The notes under the pieces: model-generated
Database searches by the model: none
Told to the model about the DNA's origin: nothing
What the model saw: the letters and a program-made list of their open reading frames with translations, nothing else
DNA from: Rhodobacteraceae bacterium EhC02
GTDB lineage: Bacteria > Pseudomonadota > Alphaproteobacteria > Rhodobacterales > Rhodobacteraceae
Reading direction: 5' to 3'
Assembly: GCA_001650895.1 (NCBI GenBank)
Contig: LXYH01000007.1
Location: 1-38,080, forward strand
DNA length: 38,080 nucleotides
Translations under genes and position numbers: made by a program
Part shown: positions 25,524-32,223 of the stretch, piece after piece
How the letters are laid out: the number at the start of each line of letters is the position of its first letter
Position numbering within the stretch: the first letter of the stretch is position 1

Positions 25524-26456
25524 ATGAGTGCTTCGCGTTTTCGCGTCGTTGTGGGTCTTTGTGCGGCAGTGGGCTGGACCGGCCCGATCCTTGCGCAGGA
25601 GCGCATTCTCGAACAGGACGGGATCGCCATCGAGCTGGAAGAGCTGCTGTCCGAAAAGGGCACGTTCCGGCTTGAGTTCGGGACGACCATCGTGTCCAGC
25701 CGCCAGGACGGCATCAGCGGCCTTTACGAGAGCATCCAGACCGGCACGGGCGAATTCGTGTCCCTGCCCGTCGAACTTGGCGTGACGGATCGGCAATCGG
25801 ACACGTTTCTGGCCACGCTCGGCCTGCGCTACGGGCTGACAGCATCCTCCGAGGTCTATTCACGCCTGACCCTGCGCCATGACGAGGCGCGTTTCGTCGA
25901 CACGGCCACCGGCCAGACCGACACCCTTTCGGACAGCGCGTTGCAAAGCCTTGTTGTCGGCGCGAACTACCGCTTTCAGGACGAAGGCGCGGGGCCCGGC
26001 CTGATCGGTTTCGCCGATGTCGCGGTGCTGGAAAACACGGCGGCACGCGGGACGGACCTTGCCTCGGGCACGTCCGGCACCCTGGGGCTGACGGCCTACC
26101 GTGTCCTTGATCCGCTGGTCCTGTCGGTGACCGCGGGCTACCGCGCCAGTTTCGCGCGCGATACCGGGGCGGACCGGGTCGATCCGGGCGACATCTTCTT
26201 CATCAATCCCAGCATCGGGTTTGCCGTCAACAACGAGGTGACGCTGACGGGCGGGATCGGGCTGAACTTCGTGGGCGATGACCGAGTGAATGGCACGGGG
26301 CGCGATACCGGGCGCACCGATGCCGAACTGCAATTCGGGCTTGCCTATGCCTGGGACAAGAACACGACGCTCAGGGCCGATGCCCGGACCGAGGTTCTTG
26401 GCGACCGCAGCTTTACCGCCGGCATCACCGTGACCCGCAAGTTCGACAAGAAGTGA
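25524..26456 (+). CDS. Outer-membrane beta-barrel, FapF-like putative exporter
   Basis: A 310-residue protein. I chose ATG 25524 (MSASRFRVVVGLCAAVGW), whose signal peptide ends PILAQ. The mature N-terminus is a short charged helix (ILEQDGIAIELEELLSEKGTF), compatible with a coiled-coil plug. About 12 amphipathic strands follow, for example FLATLGLRYGLTASSEVYSRL, LQSLVVGANYRFQ, GTLGLTAYRVLDPLVLSVTAGY and LTGGIGLNFVGD. The last strand is FTAGITVTRKFDKK, a typical outer-membrane assembly signal. The architecture (short helical head plus barrel) and the co-located soluble C39 peptidase recall FapF, the outer-membrane exporter of functional amyloid. Sequence identity to FapF cannot be judged here, and it may equally be a generic 'transporter' porin. 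It opens the toxin cassette, 83 bases before toxin 1. Confidence 0.68.
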   Translation: MSASRFRVVVGLCAAVGWTGPILAQERILEQDGIAIELEELLSEKGTFRLEFGTTIVSSRQDGISGLYESIQTGTGEFVSLPVELGVTDRQSDTFLATLGLRYGLTASSEVYSRLTLRHDEARFVDTATGQTDTLSDSALQSLVVGANYRFQDEGAGPGLIGFADVAVLENTAARGTDLASGTSGTLGLTAYRVLDPLVLSVTAGYRASFARDTGADRVDPGDIFFINPSIGFAVNNEVTLTGGIGLNFVGDDRVNGTGRDTGRTDAELQFGLAYAWDKNTTLRADARTEVLGDRSFTAGITVTRKFDKK

Positions 26457-26539
26457 CCTTCGCCGGCGGCGAGGTGACGTGAACGGGGACAGGCATGTGG
26501 CCTCCCCGGAATTTTGACCAGTGACAGGAGAGTGACCGA

Positions 26540-27046
26540 ATGAACATCTTCACCAGACTTGCCACAACCCTGCTGGCCGTTCTTGGCCTTGTGGCGATCC
26601 TTGCCAGCCCGGCATCGGCGCAATCGCTGACGGCCTCCGACATGAGCTTTGCCTTCGGTGGCAAGGCGACATCCGCGGCGGCGGCCCCTGCGGCGACCAC
26701 GGCGCCCGTCGCCATCGCCTCGGCGCGGGGCATGACCCAGACCGAGATGCAGGAGACCCAGGGCGCGGTTGCGCCGGTGGTGGTTTACGGCCTCGCGGTG
26801 GCGGGCCGGATCGCCTATGTGGGGATCACCAACAACCTGGCGCGGCGCACCGCGCAACATGCGGCGACGCGGTCCTTCGACAGCGTGGTCCGGCTGGGGT
26901 CCAGCACCACCCGCAACGGTGCGCGGGTGATCGAGCAGAACAACATCAACCGGTTCAACACGATCAATCGCGGGTGGAACCGGATCAACTCGATCTCGCC
27001 GCGCAACCCGCTTTCGTCGCGGGTCACGCAGCCCTATCGTCGCTGA
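26540..27046 (+). CDS. Exported polymorphic-toxin candidate 1 with GIY-YIG-type domain
   Basis: A 168-residue protein with ATG 26540 after AGGAGAG. Residues 1-27 are a Sec signal peptide (SPASA, cut before QSL). Residues 30-41, LTASDMSFAFGG, fit a double-glycine leader (L-12, D-8, M-7, G-2, G-1). After an Ala/Thr linker, residues 65-76, MTQTEMQETQGA, repeat the pattern with GA (M-12, E-8, M-7). The C-terminal domain begins at 77. VVVYGLAVAGR and AYVGITNNLARRTAQHA (92-108) match the GIY and YIG strands with the conserved Arg and His. RVIEQNNI (catalytic Glu132) and INSISPRNP (149-157) complete it; the last motif is common at the C-terminal tips of Rhs-type toxins. It is thus a likely nuclease toxin released by proteolysis. 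The next gene is a candidate immunity gene. Confidence 0.75.
   Translation: MNIFTRLATTLLAVLGLVAILASPASAQSLTASDMSFAFGGKATSAAAAPAATTAPVAIASARGMTQTEMQETQGAVAPVVVYGLAVAGRIAYVGITNNLARRTAQHAATRSFDSVVRLGSSTTRNGARVIEQNNINRFNTINRGWNRINSISPRNPLSSRVTQPYRR
26707..26754 (+). repeat. Shared toxin leader segment, copy 1
   Basis: Bases 26707-26738 are identical to 28299-28330. After one mismatch a further 15 bases match (to 26754). The segment encodes VAIASARGMT.TEMQ, the second double-glycine-type leader, and ends a few codons before the sequences of the two toxins become unrelated. Confidence 0.85.
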
Positions 27047-27106
27047 CATCATGACAACCGGGTCCGGCCGCCGCTTGCGGTCGGCCCCATTCGGAAGGCA
27101 AAGCCC

Positions 27107-28024
27107 ATGGATCACGCCAAGATCACGCAGGTTCTGGAAAGCCTGCCCACCGGGGTGCTGTCGCAGCACCGGTTCGTGCGGCACTATTTCTATGGCCCGG
27201 ACACCAGGCTGCGTCGGGTGCGCACGCATCTGAAACGGCTGCACGACGACATGATGTTCGATTTCCTGGACAAGGGGCTGGCGGTCACCACGGCTGCGCG
27301 GCTGGATCATGACGGGCTGATGCAGTCGGTCGGGATGATGGAAAGCGCGGCGGCCGAGGCGGGGCTTGAATATGACGGGTTCGAGATCGTTCTGGACGAT
27401 GTCGAGGACCAGGTGACGCTTGAGCCGCTTGAGGATCATGTCGCATCCGGCAGCTATCTGCGCCTTGCCCTTGGCGCAGGGCGGTTCGGCTATCTGCTGT
27501 TTCTGGGCGGCAACAAGACCGATGGTTACCTGTTCGATTGCCTCGCCCTTGTCGATGACGGCAAGGCCACGCCCCAGATTCTGGCAGGGGCGCCGCGCCT
27601 TTACAGGCAGCCGGTGCAGGGAATGATCGATCCGTTCGGAGTCGAGGTCACGGGCACAGCCACGGATATGACGCATCCGATCACTGTGCCGTTCCGCATG
27701 GCCACGGATTACCCCACCCCCGAAGAGGTCGCAGCACTGGCGGCGCAACATGGCATCGCCCCTGACCGGATCGAACGGGACTGGCCGGTTGTGCTGGAAC
27801 GGCTGGTCGCCGCCGGCCAGACCATCGGGCGAAGCGATCCAATCGCCTATACGGCCGAGTTGAAGCGCAACGGCCGCATCACCTGGACCGAGGGTGATAC
27901 CATCCCGCGTGGACAAGCTGCGGCTTGGCCCATGCTGTTCGGCGCCCATGTCACGCTGGACACGCTGCGCGCCGCGCTGACGGGCGAGCGCGATATCGTG
28001 GCGCTGACCGATGCGGCAAGCTGA
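27107..28024 (+). CDS. RraB-domain protein, putative immunity protein for toxin 1
   Basis: A 305-residue cytoplasmic protein with ATG 27107 after GGAAGG, 60 bases past toxin 1. Residues about 30-90 resemble the ribonuclease E inhibitor RraB fold: RVRTHLKRLHDDMMFDFLDK, then GLAVTTAARLDHDGLMQSVG, with MMESAAAEAGLEYDGFEI ending in the family-typical YDG(W/F)E. A second part (RFGYLLFLGGNKTDGYLFDC) and the C-terminal 120 residues I do not recognise. RraB-like domains occur among immunity proteins of polymorphic toxin loci. Together with the position directly behind an exported nuclease gene, that suggests it protects the producer. No binding evidence is visible, so the role is inference. Confidence 0.55.
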   Translation: MDHAKITQVLESLPTGVLSQHRFVRHYFYGPDTRLRRVRTHLKRLHDDMMFDFLDKGLAVTTAARLDHDGLMQSVGMMESAAAEAGLEYDGFEIVLDDVEDQVTLEPLEDHVASGSYLRLALGAGRFGYLLFLGGNKTDGYLFDCLALVDDGKATPQILAGAPRLYRQPVQGMIDPFGVEVTGTATDMTHPITVPFRMATDYPTPEEVAALAAQHGIAPDRIERDWPVVLERLVAAGQTIGRSDPIAYTAELKRNGRITWTEGDTIPRGQAAAWPMLFGAHVTLDTLRAALTGERDIVALTDAAS

Positions 28025-28134
28025 GGGATCAGGGCAAGACATAACGAGAGGCCTGCGCCTTTGCGCAAAATAAAGGCACAGAAATCAATCGGCAGAGATT
28101 CGTTTTTGTTAACCAGTGAAAGGAGAGTAACCAG

Positions 28135-28605
28135 ATGACCGTCTTTTCAACCTTTGCCATCAGGATGCTGGCCGTTCTGGGGCTGGTGGCGATGACCGTG
28201 GCACCGGCGACAGCGCAGTCGCTGAATGCCGCCGACATGGCCTTTGCCTTTGGCGGCAAGGCCACGACGCAGGCACCGGCCGCCAAGGCCGGGGACAGCG
28301 TCGCCATCGCCTCGGCGCGGGGCATGACCCGGACCGAGATGCAGGACACCGAAGGGGCCTGGATCCAGATCCCGATCATGATCGGGCGGGTCGCCATTTC
28401 GGGCTTTACGCGTCACGGCCTGAACCAGACCATCAACCGGGGCATCAGGCCGGGCGCCATGGTCAGCACGCTGCGCAATCCGACCAGTATCCGCACCTTC
28501 ACCAGCGGTCCCAACGCGGGCACGACCCGCTATATCGGGCCACGGTCAACCGTTGTGGTCAACAGCCAGGGGCGCATCGTATCGACTTGGGGACGGGGTC
28601 GCTGA
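28135..28605 (+). CDS. Exported polymorphic-toxin candidate 2
   Basis: A 156-residue protein with ATG 28135 after AAAGGAGAG; the upstream 20 bases also match toxin 1. Residues 1-27 are a signal peptide (APATA, cut before QSL). LNAADMAFAFGG (30-41) and MTRTEMQDTEGA (64-75) are the two leader motifs, nearly as in toxin 1. From residue 76 (WIQIPIMIGRVAISGF) the sequence is unrelated to toxin 1. It has a compact C-terminal domain of about 70 residues: LNQTINRGIRPGAMVSTLRN, PTSIRTF, TTRYIGPRSTVVVNSQGRIV, STWGRGR. That domain resembles C-terminal tips seen in Rhs and hemagglutinin-type toxins (helix, then R-Y-I-G-x-x-(A/S)-T-V-V-(V/I)-N strand), possibly an RNase of the BECR fold. The function is inferred from architecture. 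Confidence 0.68.
   Translation: MTVFSTFAIRMLAVLGLVAMTVAPATAQSLNAADMAFAFGGKATTQAPAAKAGDSVAIASARGMTRTEMQDTEGAWIQIPIMIGRVAISGFTRHGLNQTINRGIRPGAMVSTLRNPTSIRTFTSGPNAGTTRYIGPRSTVVVNSQGRIVSTWGRGR
28299..28346 (+). repeat. Shared toxin leader segment, copy 2
   Basis: Partner of 26707-26754: 32 identical bases, one mismatch, then 15 identical bases. The rest of the toxin N-terminal halves is similar but more diverged, so this stretch may have been homogenised by gene conversion. Confidence 0.85.
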
Positions 28606-28661
28606 CATCTACCCCCCAAACGGCGGGCATGTCTGGCATGGTCGCCCACGCCAACCCTTGG

Positions 28662-28684
28662 TGGCCCCCATTCCATGGGGGCCA
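28662..28684 (+). other. Perfect inverted repeat after toxin 2
   Basis: TGGCCCCCAT (28662-28671) and ATGGGGGCCA (28675-28684) form a perfect 10-bp stem with a 3-base loop. There is no following T-run, so it is more likely an mRNA 3'-end stabiliser or partial attenuator between toxin 2 and the gene at 28706 than a full terminator. Confidence 0.7.
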
Positions 28685-28705
28685 TCTTCACCACAGGACA
28701 GTATC

Positions 28706-29038
28706 ATGAGCAGATTGCTGGCGATCTTCGCGCACAGGGAGCAGGCGCAATTGCGAGGGAAACGGCCTGCATGGAACAAGGCACGGGTCGGGAGTGCCAT
28801 TGCCTATTCCCGGGAAGATCGGAATACCGATTGGATCAGAGCGGATACCAACGGCCGGTTCACCGGTGATGATGCCCTCGCGGAGGTTCTGTCCACCATT
28901 GCGCAAAAGGATTTCATCCGGGGCGCCTTCATCGCGTTGAAGCAGGGTGAAAGCATGGACGCGGGCCTGGAGCGAGGTCAGACGATGAAATTGTTTTCGT
29001 CACGTCATGATCTGCATCTGGACACCGCATTCCTGTAA
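28706..29038 (+). CDS. Small cytoplasmic protein, candidate immunity gene for toxin 2
   Basis: A 110-residue protein. ATG 28706 (MSRLLAIFAHREQAQLRGKR) has CAGGACAG upstream; the longer frame lacks a site. There is no signal peptide or membrane segment. It has a basic N-terminal helix, then AYSREDRNTDWIRADTNGRF, an acidic helix GDDALAEVLSTIAQ and a C-terminal LFSSRHDLHLDTAF. I do not recognise a family. It is the first gene after toxin 2, 100 bases away behind a hairpin. By analogy to the toxin 1 pair it is the natural immunity candidate, but this is position only. Slightly lower GC than the toxins suggests a separate history. Confidence 0.55.
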   Translation: MSRLLAIFAHREQAQLRGKRPAWNKARVGSAIAYSREDRNTDWIRADTNGRFTGDDALAEVLSTIAQKDFIRGAFIALKQGESMDAGLERGQTMKLFSSRHDLHLDTAFL

Positions 29039-29053
29039 AGGCTTGAGAGAGAG

Positions 29054-29304
29054 ATGATGCAAAAGAGATATTTCTCGGTAGAGGTTTGCGGCAGCGGTTT
29101 TCACATACCGACCGACGATACCGCAAGACGGAGGGCTTCGTGGTGATGTGCCTTATCGACGCCGCCGAAGTCTTTGCCGTTCAACGGGCCGAACTGGACG
29201 GTTTTGACGGATATCCGCAACCGCATGGCGGCTTCGTCTTTCATGGCGAGAGCGGCGATTTGCAAGAGGATTGGCCCAGTCATCACATCGGGAGAGACGG
29301 ATGA
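29054..29304 (+). pseudogene. Small gene with -1 frameshift in the toxin cassette
   Basis: The frame begins at ATG 29054 (or 29057) after GAGAGAG with MQKRYFSVEVCGSGFHIPTD and runs out at TGA 29144 as RRRASW. The frame shifted by one base continues with convincing protein, KTEGFVVMCLIDAAEVFAVQ, RAELDGFDGYPQPHGGFVFH, to TGA 29302-29304. One missing A in GCAAG at about 29123-29127 would give DTAKTEGFVV and restore a protein of about 83 residues. Its end then overlaps the next start as ATGA. It could be a true pseudogene, a sequencing error or a programmed slip. The protein family is unknown to me; it is compact, without signal peptide. Confidence 0.7.
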
Positions 29305-29564
29305 CAAACAAGGATTTCGGCGGGCCGCAAGCCATTCGCATGATCCTCGACAGGATGCCCGAATGTCCCGACGCCTTGCAAGATGACGGGCTAGCGGCAA
29401 TCGCGCATCTGCGCGATGCCCCTGTGGCCGCGCTGGCCCGTCACCTTTTCACCCAGGCCGAGATGGACGCGATCACAGATCTGATGATGGAACATTTCGA
29501 GGCGGGTGGCTTTGTTGCCGACACGGCCATCGACCATCTTGTCGCCAACCGCGCGCCGGAGTGA
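29301..29564 (+). CDS. Small helical protein of unknown function
   Basis: An 87-residue protein with ATG 29301 overlapping the stop of the preceding frameshifted gene (ATGA) and GGGAGAG upstream. It is almost wholly helical and acidic: MTNKDFGGPQAIRMILDRMP, ECPDALQDDGLAAIAHLRDA, LARHLFTQAEMDAITDLMME. There is no signal peptide and it is presumably cytoplasmic. It lies between the toxin 2 group and the C39 peptidase, coupled to the broken gene, so both are probably part of the same immunity or accessory unit. No family is recognised. Confidence 0.6.
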   Translation: MTNKDFGGPQAIRMILDRMPECPDALQDDGLAAIAHLRDAPVAALARHLFTQAEMDAITDLMMEHFEAGGFVADTAIDHLVANRAPE

Positions 29565-29625
29565 CCGATGACAGCGCAACCCATGGGCCTTGCTTGTTCC
29601 TGCCTGCCCAGAACCGGAGCATATC

Positions 29626-30267
29626 ATGCGTGATCTTCGCCTTGCCCTGTGCCTTGTCACGCTGCTGGCCGCCGCGCCCGCCAAGGCCGACATGTTCCCC
29701 GGCGAGCAGTTGAACGGCCAGCCGGTCGTGAACACCTGGAAGGCGCTGCGCGATTTCAGGATCGTGAAACAGCAGCTGGATTATTCCTGCGGCGCGGCCA
29801 GCATGGCGACGATCCTGAACGAATTCTATGGCATGTCCGTGACGGAAGAGGATGTGCTGACCCGGATGGGGGCGACGGACAGATCGTCGTTCCAGCAGCT
29901 TGCGGATGTGGCGCCCTCCTACGGGGTCAGGGCGGGCGGGCTGATACTGTCCTTCGACGATCTGAGGCAGCTCAAGATCCCGGCAATCGCCTACGTACAG
30001 TATCGGGGCGAGGATCATTTCACCGTCATTCGCGGGATGCGCCGTGACGGTTTGGTGCATGTGGCCGATCCGTCCTGGGGCAACCGGCAGCTGACGGCAC
30101 ACCAGTTCCGCCGCATGTGGGAGGCGCCTGATACCGACGGCACGCCCCGTGGCCGCATCCTGCTGCTGATCCCGCAGGACATGAGCCTTGCACAGATCGA
30201 CACGACATTCTTCAGGGAACCGGCAGGATGGTCCCTGTCGCTGCGCGCCATACCGCTGTCGCACTGA
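29626..30267 (+). CDS. Exported soluble C39-family (double-glycine) peptidase
   Basis: A 213-residue protein. ATG 29626 follows CCGGAG. Residues 1-21 are a signal peptide (LVTLLAAAPAKA, cut before DMF), so it acts in the periplasm. The C39 catalytic set is visible: Cys55 in QQLDYSCGAASMATIL, His131 in YRGEDHFTVIRG and Asp148 in VADPSWGN; the oxyanion Gln is in KQQLDYS. In bacteriocin exporters this domain is fused to an ABC transporter and cuts after GG or GA leaders. Here it is free, as in the functional-amyloid operon (FapD). It is the only protease in the cassette. The two exported toxin precursors carry matching GG and GA leader motifs, so they are the obvious substrates, though cleavage is inferred. 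Confidence 0.88.
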   Translation: MRDLRLALCLVTLLAAAPAKADMFPGEQLNGQPVVNTWKALRDFRIVKQQLDYSCGAASMATILNEFYGMSVTEEDVLTRMGATDRSSFQQLADVAPSYGVRAGGLILSFDDLRQLKIPAIAYVQYRGEDHFTVIRGMRRDGLVHVADPSWGNRQLTAHQFRRMWEAPDTDGTPRGRILLLIPQDMSLAQIDTTFFREPAGWSLSLRAIPLSH

Positions 30268-30303
30268 CGCCAGACAGTCGTCATCAACGCAAAAAGCGAC
30301 AAG

Positions 30304-30939
30304 ATGATCCGCGGCGTTTTCTCATGTTCCGACACCGAGGTGCGGGTCAAGCTGCTGCATCGGCCGTTTGGCGCGGCGGCGCTGGCAGGGGCATGGACAG
30401 CCGCGGATCGCTGGTTTGTCGAAAAGACCTTCAGCGGCGACACCCTGCTGCTGGGGGTCGAAAGCGACCGGGATACCCGGCGGATGCTGGCCGTCCGGAT
30501 GCGTGGCGATCTGGCGATCACGGCCGTTCCGGGCGGACTGTTCCGCGACCGGGTGCGCGAGATCGTCGATTTTGACCAGCCATTGGCCGAGCTTGCCAAG
30601 GGACCCGCCTACGGCGTGTTCTGGACCATGGCGGCGGGGTTCGGCCCCGCTTTCCGCGCGCGGCTGGCAGCGCTGGCCCAGAGGGCGTCACCGGGGGATA
30701 CCTTTTCAAACCTGCTGCATGACGGGGATTTTCCGGGGCAGGATGGTCCGGACGTAGTGCTTTACCGGAACTATTTCGATGACGAGACATGCCTGCGGCT
30801 GCGCCCCGCGCTGTGGGATGCCATCCAGGAGGAGGCGCCGCGCGCGCTGCGCCTGGGCTGGATGCAGGTGGAACATGTCAGCTTTGACGGCGAGACCTAT
30901 GACTTTGGGTCGCGCTTCACCCTGACGCGCGACAGGTAG
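30304..30939 (+). CDS. Uncharacterised cytoplasmic protein at the cassette end
   Basis: A 211-residue protein beginning MIRGVFSCSDTEVRVKLLHR, 36 bases past the C39 gene, probably in the same transcript. No signal peptide or membrane span is visible. Segments are GAAALAGAWTAADRWFVEKT, FSGDTLLLGVESDRDTRRML, GGLFRDRVREIVDFDQPLAE and a C-terminal LYRNYFDDETCLRLRPALWD. The start is weakly supported because the upstream AAAAAGCGACAAG lacks a good site. I recognise no family. It could be a further immunity protein, an accessory factor, or an ordinary gene outside the cassette. It is followed by a hairpin shared with metK. Confidence 0.6.
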   Translation: MIRGVFSCSDTEVRVKLLHRPFGAAALAGAWTAADRWFVEKTFSGDTLLLGVESDRDTRRMLAVRMRGDLAITAVPGGLFRDRVREIVDFDQPLAELAKGPAYGVFWTMAAGFGPAFRARLAALAQRASPGDTFSNLLHDGDFPGQDGPDVVLYRNYFDDETCLRLRPALWDAIQEEAPRALRLGWMQVEHVSFDGETYDFGSRFTLTRDR

Positions 30940-30977
30940 GCTTCGCGGGCGCCGGTCCGCACGGGGGCCTTGCACAT

Positions 30978-31008
30978 AAGAAAACGGCGCACCATCTGGC
31001 GCGCCGTG
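30978..31008. terminator. Terminator between the cassette and metK
   Basis: ACGGCGC (30984-30990) pairs with GCGCCGT (31001-31007). On the minus strand the stem is followed by TTTTCTT, a good end for metK, 29 bases past its stop. On the plus strand a weaker GATCTTTTC follows. Confidence 0.8.
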
Positions 31009-31035
31009 ATCTTTTCCGTTGCCGGTGTGGCCGGA

Positions 31036-32217
31036 TCAGAGGGCTTTCTTCAGCGCCTCTGCCAGATCGGTGCGTTCCCAGCTGAAACCACCATCCGCAT
31101 CGGGTTCGCGCCCGAAATGGCCATAGGCCGCGGTGCGCGCATAGATCGGGCGGTTCAGTTGCAGATGGGTGCGGATCCCGCGCGGGGTCAGGTCCATGAC
31201 CTTGGGGATCGCCGCCTCGATCGCGGCGGCGTCCACATCGCCGGTGCCATGCGTGTCGACATAGATCGACAGCGGGCGCGCCACGCCGATGGCATAGCTA
31301 AGCTGGATCGTCGCACGACCCGCCAGCCCTGCGGCCACGATGTTCTTGGCCAGGTAGCGCGCGGCATAGGCGGCCGAGCGGTCGACCTTCGTCGGATCCT
31401 TGCCGGAAAACGCGCCGCCACCATGGGGGGCTGCCCCGCCATAGGTATCCACGATGATCTTGCGGCCGGTCAGGCCCGCGTCACCATCGGGGCCGCCGAT
31501 GACGAACTTGCCGGTCGGGTTCACGTGCCAGACAGTATCGCTGGTCACCCAGCCTGCAGGCAGCACTTCAAGGATATAAGGCTCGACCACGGCGCGCACG
31601 TCGTCGCTGGTCATGCTTTCGTCCAGGTGCTGCGTGGACAGGACGATCTGGGTCACGCCCACCGGCACGCCGTTTTCATAGCGTACGGAAAGCTGCGATT
31701 TCGCATCCGGGCCAAGGGTCGGCTCGGCGCCCGATTTGCGCACTTCGGCCAGGCGGCGCAGCATCGCATGGGAATACTGGATCGGCGCGGGCATCAGCGC
31801 GGCGGTCTCGTTCGTGGCATAGCCGAACATGATGCCCTGGTCGCCAGCGCCTTCATCCTTGTTTTCGGCCGCGTTCACGCCCTGGGCGATATGGGCCGAC
31901 TGCTCGTGCAGAAGGTTCGTGATTTCGCAGGTGGCGTGGTGGAACTTTTCCTGCTCATAGCCGATGTCCTTGATGCAGGCACGGGCGATGTCGGGAATAC
32001 GCTCCATGTATTCGGCCAGCTTGGCCTGGTCCGAAAGACCGACTTCGCCGCCGATCACGACGCGATTGGTTGTTGCAAAAGTCTCGCAGGCGACGCGCGC
32101 CTCGGGTTCCTCGGCCAGGAAGGCGTCCAGAACCGCGTCGGAAATGCGGTCGCAGACCTTGTCAGGGTGCCCTTCCGAGACGGACTCGGAGGTAAATACG
32201 TAATTCTGTCGTGACAT
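31036..32217 (-). CDS. metK: S-adenosylmethionine synthetase
   Basis: A 393-residue protein with ATG 32217 ([20 protein letters not shown]). Motifs are [34 protein letters not shown] with the ATP site, [20 protein letters not shown] forming the P-loop-like motif, and [15 protein letters not shown] central stretch of about 10 residues beyond the bacterial norm is typical of the alphaproteobacterial enzyme. It makes SAM from methionine and ATP. Expression is probably feedback-controlled by the SAM/SAH riboswitch that ends seven bases before the start codon and covers the ribosome binding site. Confidence 0.99.
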   Translation of the reverse strand: MSRQNYVFTSESVSEGHPDKVCDRISDAVLDAFLAEEPEARVACETFATTNRVVIGGEVGLSDQAKLAEYMERIPDIARACIKDIGYEQEKFHHATCEITNLLHEQSAHIAQGVNAAENKDEGAGDQGIMFGYATNETAALMPAPIQYSHAMLRRLAEVRKSGAEPTLGPDAKSQLSVRYENGVPVGVTQIVLSTQHLDESMTSDDVRAVVEPYILEVLPAGWVTSDTVWHVNPTGKFVIGGPDGDAGLTGRKIIVDTYGGAAPHGGGAFSGKDPTKVDRSAAYAARYLAKNIVAAGLAGRATIQLSYAIGVARPLSIYVDTHGTGDVDAAAIEAAIPKVMDLTPRGIRTHLQLNRPIYARTAAYGHFGREPDADGGFSWERTDLAEALKKAL

Positions 32218-32223
32218 GAAACG

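Noticed and set aside
25524-26456. Phenol-degradation meta-pathway type porin
   Set aside because: Some beta-barrels of this look receive that label, but no aromatic catabolism genes are near, while the C39 peptidase and exported substrates are; kept as FapF-like with moderate confidence.
28054-28067. TGCGC-CTTT-GCGCA stem upstream of toxin 2
   Set aside because: Short stem with only an A-rich tail; not distinguishable from chance in this base composition.
26540-28605. The two toxin genes as a CRISPR or tandem-repeat array
   Set aside because: The shared segments are coding, occur only twice and are 1.6 kb apart; no spacer pattern exists anywhere in the window.
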